Positions 1 through 6,549 of a stretch of 12,706 nt of DNA are shown piece by piece; the stretch's first letter is position 1; every line of letters begins with the position of its first letter. Source of the DNA: Cyanobacteria bacterium RUI128 (GTDB lineage Bacteria; Cyanobacteriota; Vampirovibrionia; Gastranaerophilales; Gastranaerophilaceae); NCBI GenBank assembly GCA_024695725.1, contig JAILHQ010000134.1, positions 1 through 12,706 of the forward strand, written 5' to 3'. A program made the translations under genes and the position numbers. The notes beneath the pieces were generated by a model. The model had not been told where the DNA came from, made no database searches, and was given only the letters and a program-made list of their open reading frames with translations.

Positions 1-77
1 AAATACTTGTTAATATATGTAAACAATACTTATTTTATACTAAAGATTTCCACGGATTTTGCCGTTATTTTCTGTGG

Positions 78-84
78 AAAGGAG
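78..84 (+). promoter_or_regulatory. ribosome binding site that decides a TTG start
   Basis: AAAGGAG ends 10 bases before TTG 95. The in-frame upstream candidates (TTG 59, GTG 74) have no purine-rich element ahead of them, and GTG 86 is too close to this one. A TATACT box at 36-41 could be the -10 element of the gene's promoter, but no good -35 is paired with it. Confidence 0.6.
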
Positions 85-94
85 TGTGTGTATA

Positions 95-2206
95 TTGACA
101 CCTGAACTTTCACAAAAAATAACAAGCTATATACGAGATAACGGATTAACCTTCACGCCAAGAGCAGAAGTGCTTTCTAAGATGGTCGCAGAAGGTGTAA
201 TCACTCAGGCTGAGTATGAAGAGGTTATAAACGGAAATATCTATGCTCTTACAACAGATAGCGAAACGGAAGTAGGCGATGTTGTGACAATAACCTCTGC
301 CCCGTCTTCTGATACTCCAACTGCGCAGCCTTCATTAAGGAAGCCGCATCATCCTCTCTTCAGAGAGCTAGAGCTTGACAGAGACGGCAAAATCGATATG
401 GAACAATTTTCACTCGATGCTATAAAGGCTAAGTATAACAGTGATGAGTATGAGGTAACAGAAGAAGATATAGAGGGTACAAATACAATTACAGTTACCA
501 ATAAGGCCTCCGGGGCAACTGTCTATGCGGTAATGATGGTAGAAGATGAGTACGGTGAAACAGAATATCTGGTATCATATTTTAACCGAAGCGGGGTTGC
601 CGACAAGGCTCTGACTATAAGAAACAAGATTATCGAAAGTCTTGTTGAGTATAATGAGGATGAATCTTATACTGCAACTACATATGAGGACGGAGATGTA
701 ACTAAGGTTGATGCGAAAACTCATACAAGGCCTGACGGTTCATATACCATTACTACCTATGAAAACTCTCAGATATCTATGGTTGCAGAGTATAGTAGTG
801 ATGACGAGTTTGTAAGTGCCGAAAGGTATGTTGGCGGAAAACCTTATGCACAATGTGATGAGCAGGAGAATATTCTTAAAAATTATATTATAGAAGAACT
901 GTTCAAGGATCTTCAGGATCCAAGCGGCATTGATAAATTTATAAACGATATCAAAACAAAAATTAATGAACAAAATATCAAAGATATTGTTAATGATTAT
1001 TTCAAAGAGTTTGACCAGCCTATTACAGAGCTGATAAGAAATGCATTAAAATTAACACAGGAGCAAAAAGCTGATCTGCTTCAGTATTTATACTCCTTAA
1101 TGTCAAAAGCTGAAGGAGTAGAGGGGGCTGCTCAAAACCTGAAAAACAACATTGCAATGTGTTATGAATTTGATATTGCAGAAGAATTAAAAAATAACAT
1201 ACTTGAGACAGACCCATCTAATATACTTACTATTGCAACAGCGTTCGGGGGATATTCGTTCGAATCGCCTGTTGATATGCCTGTATCAAAACGTTCTCAA
1301 CTGTCTCTGATCGATATTATCAATGATGCACAGTTATCGGATGAGGACAAAAATATCTGTAAAAAGCACATAGTGGATAATTTAATTGCATATGCAGAAA
1401 CGAACAATATTTACTGTAAAGATATAAAAGAAGATATTAATGCTCATATGGATAATCCGTCGTTGTTTAATATCGATTACAGACGTCTGATTTCAAGACT
1501 GAACTCGATACAGCATACGGAACCTGTTTCCGAGCCAAACGGAGATTTTGATGTTGATTATACCCAGGGCGGAACGGGCGACTGCTGGTTAATATCGGGT
1601 ATCAAAGCTATATTAAACCGAGAAGGCGGAAAAGATGTTCTTAAGAGCCTTTTGACCGTAGATAAAGAAAACAGAACCATTACGGTCAAGTTCCCTAATG
1701 TCGACAAAGCGTACGTAATTTCATTCGACGAAATTAGTCAGTCAACTCATCTTGCTACAGGCGACGGGGATATCAGAGCTTTAGAAATAGCGGTTGACAG
1801 GTACAAAAAAGATCTGGCGTATGAATCGGCTGCTGATGATGAAATGATATCCTTTGGTGATGATGAATACGATATTAACGGTGACAGCACCCAAGTATTC
1901 TTCGATCTTGTCTATGGCGGATGTGAACTTCTTGACGATGAAGATATGACGACCTGGAAGCCGGAAGACACAAAAACTCCAATGATATTTGCCTTAAATG
2001 ATGATGGTGATAAAGTTTCTGCTATGGATGAAACTACCAAAGAGGTATTTTTGCTTGATGTAAACCACGCATATATACTAGATTCGGTTGATGATGATTA
2101 TATTTATCTTGTTGATCCAAGGAAAAACGGTTATAACAAAATGCGTGTATTGCGTTCCGAATTAGAGGGTATTAGTACCGGTATCGAAATAGGCCGCAAG
2201 GTTTAA
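95..2206 (+). CDS. calpain-like (C2 family) cysteine protease with degenerate EF-hand
   Basis: A 703-residue protein whose C-terminal third looks like a papain-fold calpain-type protease. Seen: a QGGTGDCW motif with Q491 (oxyanion hole) and C497 (nucleophile), NHAY with H658, and LVDP with D674 where calpains usually have the Asn of an NPW motif. The N-terminal part holds LDRDGKIDMEQF (about residues 94-105), an EF-hand-like loop with Gln instead of Glu at position 12. Two imperfect 25-residue repeats begin SYTATTYE (191) and SYTITTYE (216). Residues 265-440 are helix-rich and charged. No signal peptide or membrane segment is visible. The start is chosen at TTG 95 because AAAGGAG at 78-84 lies 10 bases upstream; the same frame is open from TTG 59. 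The gene converges with the ALS-like gene and their stop codons overlap. Protease assignment is fairly sure; substrate, calcium dependence and location are unknown. Bacterial calpain homologues are known but few are characterised. Confidence 0.75.
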   Translation: MTPELSQKITSYIRDNGLTFTPRAEVLSKMVAEGVITQAEYEEVINGNIYALTTDSETEVGDVVTITSAPSSDTPTAQPSLRKPHHPLFRELELDRDGKIDMEQFSLDAIKAKYNSDEYEVTEEDIEGTNTITVTNKASGATVYAVMMVEDEYGETEYLVSYFNRSGVADKALTIRNKIIESLVEYNEDESYTATTYEDGDVTKVDAKTHTRPDGSYTITTYENSQISMVAEYSSDDEFVSAERYVGGKPYAQCDEQENILKNYIIEELFKDLQDPSGIDKFINDIKTKINEQNIKDIVNDYFKEFDQPITELIRNALKLTQEQKADLLQYLYSLMSKAEGVEGAAQNLKNNIAMCYEFDIAEELKNNILETDPSNILTIATAFGGYSFESPVDMPVSKRSQLSLIDIINDAQLSDEDKNICKKHIVDNLIAYAETNNIYCKDIKEDINAHMDNPSLFNIDYRRLISRLNSIQHTEPVSEPNGDFDVDYTQGGTGDCWLISGIKAILNREGGKDVLKSLLTVDKENRTITVKFPNVDKAYVISFDEISQSTHLATGDGDIRALEIAVDRYKKDLAYESAADDEMISFGDDEYDINGDSTQVFFDLVYGGCELLDDEDMTTWKPEDTKTPMIFALNDDGDKVSAMDETTKEVFLLDVNHAYILDSVDDDYIYLVDPRKNGYNKMRVLRSELEGISTGIEIGRKV

Positions 2207-3813
2207 TTACTTTCAACTTTTATGTCTAAAACGACTGCTTTTTTATAGGTAAAGATTTCTTTGAGAGCCTGTCTGAGTTCACTTATTGAAGAAATACGGC
2301 GTCCTAAAATACCGTATGCAGATGCTATTTCTACAAAGTTTGGGTTAAGTATATCGGACTGATATTCGTTGTAATTATGTTCTTTCTGTTGTGATTTAAT
2401 CATTCCAAGAGCAGAGTTATTCATAATGAATATTTTTACAGGTAAATTATATTCTGCGCACATTCCTAATTCCTGCATATTCATCTGGAAGGAACCGTCT
2501 CCTGTGATGTTTAATACGGTAGAATCAGGCTTTGCAATACAGGCCCCGATAGCTGCAGGCAGACCGTAGCCCATAGTCCCGAAGCCACCTGATGTAATAA
2601 AATGTCCTGATGAATTTGTCTTAAATACTTTTGCCGCAGTTATCTGATGATTGCCGACATCTGTTGTGAGTATCGGGTTATATTTTTTTGTATATTCGTA
2701 AATCTCTTTTATGACATTTTTTGCTGTCATGGAGTCGTTATCAGACGTATTATCGAAAGTTTCTGAACACAGCTTGTCTATCCATTCATAATGTGTATTA
2801 AATACGATGTTTCTTGATAATATTGTTCCTGTCATTTGCTGAACAACGATATTCAGTTCTCCCAATATTTCTTCATCCATAACAACATTTTTTGAACTGT
2901 TTTGTTCAATGTTAATGTTTATAATTTTTGAAGTTGGAAGGAAACTTTCCATATAACAGGTTGTTCTGTCTGAAAATCTGCATCCGAGTGCCAAAACAAC
3001 GTCTGAATCGTTAATTCTATTATTCAGTTCTGTGTCCCCGTTATATCCGATAAGACCTGAGGATAAGTCGTCGACTACCCCTGTAGCCATAAGGGTGTTA
3101 ACGACAGGGATATGGGTAAGTTTTATAAATTCCCGAACTTCTCTTTCTGCCCCGCTGCATCCTCCGCCGACAATTATGAGTGGTCTTGCCGCATTTTTTA
3201 ATTTGTCCAGTGTTCTCAGTACGCAGGACTGTGGTGCTTCAACTTTTATTTCTTTTCTCTGTTTATATTCACTGACAGGTGTTTCATTTTCCAATACTGA
3301 TTTCGTGAAGGCTACAACAACTGGGCCCTGCGGAACGTTATTTGCATCCCTTATGGCATTTGAAAGTGTCTTCAGAAGGTCTTCCTGAGTTTTTATAAAA
3401 TAAGACCTTTTTGTATAGCCTGTCAAAACTTTTGTTATATCTACATCCTGAAACTCATTTTTTTCTGAGTTTTCAGACTGTGCACAAAGAACAACTAACG
3501 GAGTTCTGTCTGCGTGAGAGTTCAATATCCCGGTAATTGTATTTGTAATCCCCGGGCCTGATGTGACCAGGACAACCCCGCATTTCCCTTTTATTCTTGC
3601 GTAACCTTCTGCGGCGTGGACTGCTCCTTGTTCATGTCTTGCAAGATAATGTTTGATTTTGCCGTTTTTTGATAAAGCATTATAAAGCGGCAATATAGGC
3701 GAGCCGGGATAACCGAAGATTGTATCAATACCATTGTTAACCAATGTGTTGACAACTATCTCAGCTCCGCTTAGTTGTTGGGTACTTTTATTTTTTAGTG
3801 TCTCTGTTAACAT
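2203..3813 (-). CDS. ilvB: acetolactate synthase large-subunit-like ThDP enzyme
   Basis: A 536-residue thiamine-diphosphate enzyme of the acetohydroxyacid synthase type, which would condense pyruvate with pyruvate or 2-oxobutyrate for branched-chain amino acid synthesis or acetoin formation. Seen: an N-terminal Pyr domain with FGYPGSPILPLY and RHEQGAVHAAEGYAR (catalytic E61), a central domain with LGCRFSDRTT, and a C-terminal PP domain with the ThDP/Mg motif GDGSFQMN (438-445) followed 24 residues later by NN (465-466). Oddities: the usual Trp of GMVRQWQ is Gln here (GMIKSQQ), and the chain stops at VVLDIKVESN, without the usual NVYPMVPPG tail. No regulatory small subunit (ilvN/H) is adjacent. 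ATG 3813 is preferred over TTG 3846; neither has a Shine-Dalgarno, and a TATAAT box at 3832-3827 sits between them, which would place the mRNA start near 3820. The fold is certain; the exact substrate is not, so the symbol is provisional. Confidence 0.8.
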   Translation of the reverse strand: MLTETLKNKSTQQLSGAEIVVNTLVNNGIDTIFGYPGSPILPLYNALSKNGKIKHYLARHEQGAVHAAEGYARIKGKCGVVLVTSGPGITNTITGILNSHADRTPLVVLCAQSENSEKNEFQDVDITKVLTGYTKRSYFIKTQEDLLKTLSNAIRDANNVPQGPVVVAFTKSVLENETPVSEYKQRKEIKVEAPQSCVLRTLDKLKNAARPLIIVGGGCSGAEREVREFIKLTHIPVVNTLMATGVVDDLSSGLIGYNGDTELNNRINDSDVVLALGCRFSDRTTCYMESFLPTSKIININIEQNSSKNVVMDEEILGELNIVVQQMTGTILSRNIVFNTHYEWIDKLCSETFDNTSDNDSMTAKNVIKEIYEYTKKYNPILTTDVGNHQITAAKVFKTNSSGHFITSGGFGTMGYGLPAAIGACIAKPDSTVLNITGDGSFQMNMQELGMCAEYNLPVKIFIMNNSALGMIKSQQKEHNYNEYQSDILNPNFVEIASAYGILGRRISSISELRQALKEIFTYKKAVVLDIKVESN

Positions 3814-3826
3814 TTTCACAAATGAA

Positions 3827-3832
3827 ATTATA
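3827..3832 (-). promoter_or_regulatory. possible -10 box of the ALS-like gene
   Basis: A perfect TATAAT on the minus strand lies 13 bases before ATG 3813. No consensus -35 is found 16-18 bases upstream, which would fit an activator-dependent promoter given the direct repeats at 3873-3889. If used, the leader would be only about 7 bases and would contain no Shine-Dalgarno. Confidence 0.4.
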
Positions 3833-3871
3833 CTACAAAAAAACAAGATATAATTAGCTTTTACGTCATTT

Positions 3872-3902
3872 TTGTTAAGATATGTTAAGCATGTTTTATA
3901 AA
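3872..3902 (+). promoter_or_regulatory. possible promoter of the 4001 gene
   Basis: TTGTTA (3872-3877) and TATAAA (3897-3902) are separated by 19 bases, longer than ideal; TTATAA at 3896 gives 18. The -35 overlaps the TTAACA repeats. A start near 3908 would give a leader of roughly 90 bases with two GGTTAG copies (3945-3950 and 3971-3976). Weak evidence only. Confidence 0.25.
3873..3889 (-). promoter_or_regulatory. PhoP/PhoB-box-like direct repeat
   Basis: Read on the minus strand the site is CTTAACATATCTTAACA, two exact CTTAACA copies 10 bases apart (TTAACA-N4-TTAACA). A weaker third copy, TAAAAC, lies one further period upstream. The family-level match is to Pho-regulon boxes: TTAACA repeats with 4-6 base spacers in Bacillus, and CTTAACCT repeats in cyanobacteria. 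It is about 50-70 bases upstream of the proposed start of the ALS-like transcript and also upstream of the gene at 4001. Function is inferred from pattern alone. Confidence 0.35.
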
Positions 3903-4000
3903 GAAGTCAATTCTAAAAATAAAAAAAACTTTATCTAAGTGTAAGGTTAGTAAATTACAAATTTAGTTTAGGTTAGTTTTAAGTATTTTAGGAGGTTTTT

Positions 4001-4786
4001 ATGACAATCGGAATTACGGGCGTTTTGCCGGGACAAGGTTTTACAGGTGGAGTATGTAATGGTTCTATGAGCCAATACTTGGAGTCAGGTTCACTATTTA
4101 GTAATATTTCTATCCCAGGGATGGGATATTACCCTGGCGGGTGTATAAACCCCGCTGTTACAAATTCATATTATGATAATATGATTAACAACTCTGACAG
4201 ATGGACAGATTTAACATTCGTAAACAACGGTAATCAGCATGCATTAATGTCGTATGGAGAAATCATGCAGAAGAACTTGCCGGAAGTAGCTGATGCATTA
4301 CGTAACGGCGAATACGGTAAAGCTGCAAGATTGTATGATGAAGTTGTTGAAGCTGTAAGCAAGCAGTATGGTCGTGAAATCACAAACCATGAAGACAGAT
4401 TGAATTTTGAACAGTCTGTGAAAGCTACTGTAGCAAGAGCTTATCAGCAAATTAACGGTACAACCATAGGTATGGATGCAAGACAAAGCGATGAAGGCTA
4501 CTTTGAAAACGGCTTTATGCAGGGTCTGACTTTGGGCAACCATCACAAGGCTTCATCAGAAGAAATTGAAGCTTACATGACAGGTAACAAGGTTGAAGGT
4601 TACTCAAGTAAGAAGTTCCTGAAAGGTGTCGGTAAAGTGGCAGGTGCAGCTATTCCGTTAGGTGCAGCAGCAGGTGTAGGTTTCTTGCTCGGTGGTCCTG
4701 TCGGTGCAGCAATCGGTGGCGGTATCGCACTGTTAACATCATTATTCTCAAGCGGTAATGACGCAACAGAAGTAACAGAAGCTTAA
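4001..4786 (+). CDS. unrecognised protein with C-terminal glycine-zipper hydrophobic segment
   Basis: A 261-residue protein I cannot assign to a family. The first 60 residues are Gly/Ser/Asn/Tyr-rich with two Cys (in GGVCNG and GGCINP). Residues 70-205 are polar and probably helical. Residues 209-248 are a Gly/Ala-rich hydrophobic stretch (GAAAGVGFLLGGP, then GAAIGGGIALL) typical of glycine-zipper membrane hairpins seen in some pore-forming, bacteriocin-like and envelope proteins. There is no signal peptide, so it is either cytoplasmic and membrane-inserting from the C-terminus, or exported by a non-Sec route. AGGAGG at 3990-3995, five bases before ATG, is the strongest Shine-Dalgarno in the window. 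With the strong terminator downstream, this suggests a well-expressed monocistronic transcript. No immunity-like or transporter gene is adjacent, so a toxin role is unsupported. Confidence 0.75.
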   Translation: MTIGITGVLPGQGFTGGVCNGSMSQYLESGSLFSNISIPGMGYYPGGCINPAVTNSYYDNMINNSDRWTDLTFVNNGNQHALMSYGEIMQKNLPEVADALRNGEYGKAARLYDEVVEAVSKQYGREITNHEDRLNFEQSVKATVARAYQQINGTTIGMDARQSDEGYFENGFMQGLTLGNHHKASSEEIEAYMTGNKVEGYSSKKFLKGVGKVAGAAIPLGAAAGVGFLLGGPVGAAIGGGIALLTSLFSSGNDATEVTEA

Positions 4787-4840
4787 TAAATAATAACCTT
4801 ACTATAATAACCAATTAAAATACAATTAAACTAAATTATT

Positions 4841-4871
4841 GGCGACAGATAGTCTCTGTCGCCTTATTTTT
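4841..4871 (+). terminator. Rho-independent terminator
   Basis: A perfect 9-base-pair stem, GGCGACAGA (4841-4849) with TCTGTCGCC (4855-4863), encloses a five-base loop and is followed by TTATTTTTTT. It ends transcription of the gene at 4001-4786. The T-run touches the stop codon of yajQ on the other strand. Read on the minus strand the hairpin is followed by AATAATTTAG, so it may act weakly in both directions. Confidence 0.9.
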
Positions 4872-5372
4872 TTATCTGTAATTTGTAAACTGGAGAGGGT
4901 AGTCAAATTTGTCTTCGTTCCCCCTTAAGAATTTAATTACATCCTGCAGGTCATCCTTGCTTTTTCCTGTGACTCGGACTTGTTCGCCCTGAATAGATGC
5001 CTGTACTTTTAGTTTTGTATTTTTGATTTCTGCAACAATTTTCTTTGCAAGGTCTTGTGACAATCCTTTTCTCAGGTTATAAACCCTTCTAACGTTGCCG
5101 CCCAATGCGTTTTCTATCGGTTGGGCATCAAGTATTTTGATGCTTAAACCTCTCTTAATTAGTTTTGACTGCAAAATATCATCAATATTTTTTAACTTCA
5201 TTTCATCTGCAGTAGTAACAGTAATTGCCTTATCTGCATCAAGTTCAACTTTTGAATTAGAATTTTTAAGGTCAAATCTTGTTGTTAAATCTCTGTTTAC
5301 CTGGTCAATTGCGTTAACCAGTTCTTGTTTATCAAATTCCGACACAATATCAAAACTGCAATCTTTAGCCAT
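4872..5372 (-). CDS. yajQ: YajQ family nucleotide-binding protein
   Basis: A 166-residue protein, the usual full length for YajQ. Seen: SFDIVSEFDKQELVNAIDQ at residues 6-24, the central RGLSIKILD and GGNVRRVYNLRKG segments, and the family ending PLQFTNYR. YajQ proteins have two ferredoxin-like (RNP-like) halves, bind nucleotides and RNA, and in Xanthomonas act as cyclic-di-GMP receptors that influence transcription; whether that holds here is unknown. The ATG has GGAG six bases upstream (minus-strand AAGAAAGGAGAACCTGATG). It lies 67 bases downstream of the ABC ATPase gene on the same strand and may be co-transcribed. The gap is T-rich and holds a small palindrome, GTTAATTTTAAC (5399-5410), but no convincing terminator or promoter. 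Confidence 0.93.
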   Translation of the reverse strand: MAKDCSFDIVSEFDKQELVNAIDQVNRDLTTRFDLKNSNSKVELDADKAITVTTADEMKLKNIDDILQSKLIKRGLSIKILDAQPIENALGGNVRRVYNLRKGLSQDLAKKIVAEIKNTKLKVQASIQGEQVRVTGKSKDDLQDVIKFLRGNEDKFDYPLQFTNYR

Positions 5373-5439
5373 CAGGTTCTCCTTTCTTATTTGAGTATGT
5401 TAATTTTAACCCAAAACAAAAAAAATAAAAAGCGGATAT

Positions 5440-6393
5440 TTATACTTTGTGACATGCAACGTAATGATTATCTGATTTAAGGTCAGACTTAGGTACCGTA
5501 GTGCAGATGCCTGAATCAAATTTCTCGCATCTGGGTGAAAATCTGCAGCCTGTTATCTGTTCTCTGATATTAGGAGGCTGTCCTGTTATGGTTTTAAGAA
5601 TTTTATCGGTACAATTTGCAGGGAGTGCATTCATTAGTGCTATTGAATACGGGTGTTTTGTATTTGTGAAAAATTCGTCTTTCGGTGCATTCTCAACAAT
5701 TCTTCCCGAATACATAACGGATATTTCATCCGCGTATTCTCCGACAAGTCCTAAGTCGTGAGAAATAAGCAATATTGAAGTTTTGTAGTTCGTTTTAATC
5801 TCATTCAGTAGCTTCATAATCTGAGCCTGAATAGTTACATCAAGAGCCGTAGTCGGCTCGTCAGCAATGATAACTGATGCATTGCTTGCAAGCGCCATTG
5901 CAATGATAACACGTTGTTTCATACCGCCTGATAATTCGTGCGGATATGCATTCATCTTCTCTTTCGGTGCAGGAATTTTAACCAGTCCGAGGATATCCTC
6001 TGCCTTTTTTAGAGCTTCTTGTTTTGATAATAACTTATCCTTTTCTATTATTTCCAACAATTGGTTTCCAATTGTGTAAAGCGGATTTAAAGAGGTCATC
6101 GGATCTTGTGGGATAAGTGCAATTTCATTTCCTCTTATATTTCGCATTGCATCCGGCGATAATTTCAGAATATCTTTCCCGTTAAATAAAATTTCGCCGT
6201 CTGTTATCATTGCTTTTTTCGGAAGAAGGTTAATTATGCTCATCGCGGTCATAGATTTCCCGCAACCGGATTCTCCGACAAGTGCATGAATTTGTCCTTC
6301 TTTCAGAGATAATGAAACATTGTATAATGTGGGAAATATCCCACCATCAAGTTTAAACGACAAACACAAATTTTTAATTTCTACGATATTCAT
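5440..6393 (-). CDS. dppD: oligopeptide/dipeptide ABC transporter ATPase (DppD/OppD type)
   Basis: A 317-residue ATPase that would energise uptake of di- or oligopeptides (or nickel) through a membrane permease pair. Seen: Walker A GESGCGKS (40-47), Q-loop Q96, signature LSGGMKQRV (154-162), Walker B VIIADEP (174-180), and switch His in LISHDLG (H212). The C-terminal oligopeptide extension contains GQPPNI and four cysteines (C283, C289, C297, C314). That Cys pattern binds a 4Fe-4S cluster in a characterised DppD. The length is normal for the family. The gene stands alone: no permease, binding protein or second ATPase is next to it in the window, so its partners must be elsewhere. No Shine-Dalgarno precedes ATG 6393, and the promoter at 6400-6428 predicts a transcript starting almost at the ATG. 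The family is certain; the substrate, and so the exact gene name, is not. Confidence 0.9.
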   Translation of the reverse strand: MNIVEIKNLCLSFKLDGGIFPTLYNVSLSLKEGQIHALVGESGCGKSMTAMSIINLLPKKAMITDGEILFNGKDILKLSPDAMRNIRGNEIALIPQDPMTSLNPLYTIGNQLLEIIEKDKLLSKQEALKKAEDILGLVKIPAPKEKMNAYPHELSGGMKQRVIIAMALASNASVIIADEPTTALDVTIQAQIMKLLNEIKTNYKTSILLISHDLGLVGEYADEISVMYSGRIVENAPKDEFFTNTKHPYSIALMNALPANCTDKILKTITGQPPNIREQITGCRFSPRCEKFDSGICTTVPKSDLKSDNHYVACHKV

Positions 6394-6399
6394 ATTAAG

Positions 6400-6428
6400 A
6401 TTTTACTATAAATTTATACTTTTGTGAA
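6400..6428 (-). promoter_or_regulatory. sigma-70-type promoter, probably giving a leaderless mRNA
   Basis: On the minus strand, TTCACA (6428-6423, five of six matches to TTGACA) and TAAAAT (6405-6400, five of six matches to TATAAT) have the ideal 17-base spacer. The expected transcription start, six or seven bases after the -10, falls at or within a base or two of ATG 6393. This agrees with the missing Shine-Dalgarno. Confidence 0.55.
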
Positions 6429-6469
6429 CTTGCTCAAATTGGCTATTTATCTTAATTGTAACGAATGTA

Positions 6470-6487
6470 ACAATAATTTTTTATTGT
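6470..6487. repeat. short AT-rich inverted repeat in a divergent intergenic region
   Basis: ACAATAA (6470-6476) and TTATTGT (6481-6487) are exact inverted copies around TTTT. The site lies between the divergent ABC ATPase and LysM-protein genes and could be an operator. In such AT-rich sequence it could also arise by chance. The promoter of the rightward gene is not clear; TATAAG at 6526-6531 is one possible -10. Confidence 0.25.
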
Positions 6488-6549
6488 GAAAATGGCACTT
6501 TTTATAAGACTTTATATATATATCGTATAAGATAAAGAGCTTTATTGTC

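Noticed and set aside
59..94. Upstream in-frame extension of the calpain-like gene to TTG 59
   Set aside because: No ribosome binding site precedes TTG 59, while AAAGGAG at 78-84 would fall inside the coding region and is well placed for TTG 95.
3814..3846. N-terminal extension of the ALS-like gene to TTG 3846
   Set aside because: The added residues (MFFCSIISFVK) are not typical of the family, there is no Shine-Dalgarno, and the stretch contains a TATAAT box.
4001..4786. Gly-zipper protein as a bacteriocin
   Set aside because: There is no double-Gly leader, immunity gene or dedicated transporter nearby, and 261 residues is long for that class.
5411..5439. Terminator after the ABC ATPase gene
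   Set aside because: The minus strand is T-rich here, but I find no stem before the T-run, so transcription may continue into yajQ.
6493..6508. TGGCAC as a sigma-54 -24 element before the LysM gene
   Set aside because: The required GC-containing -12 element is missing; the sequence continues TTTTTATAAG.
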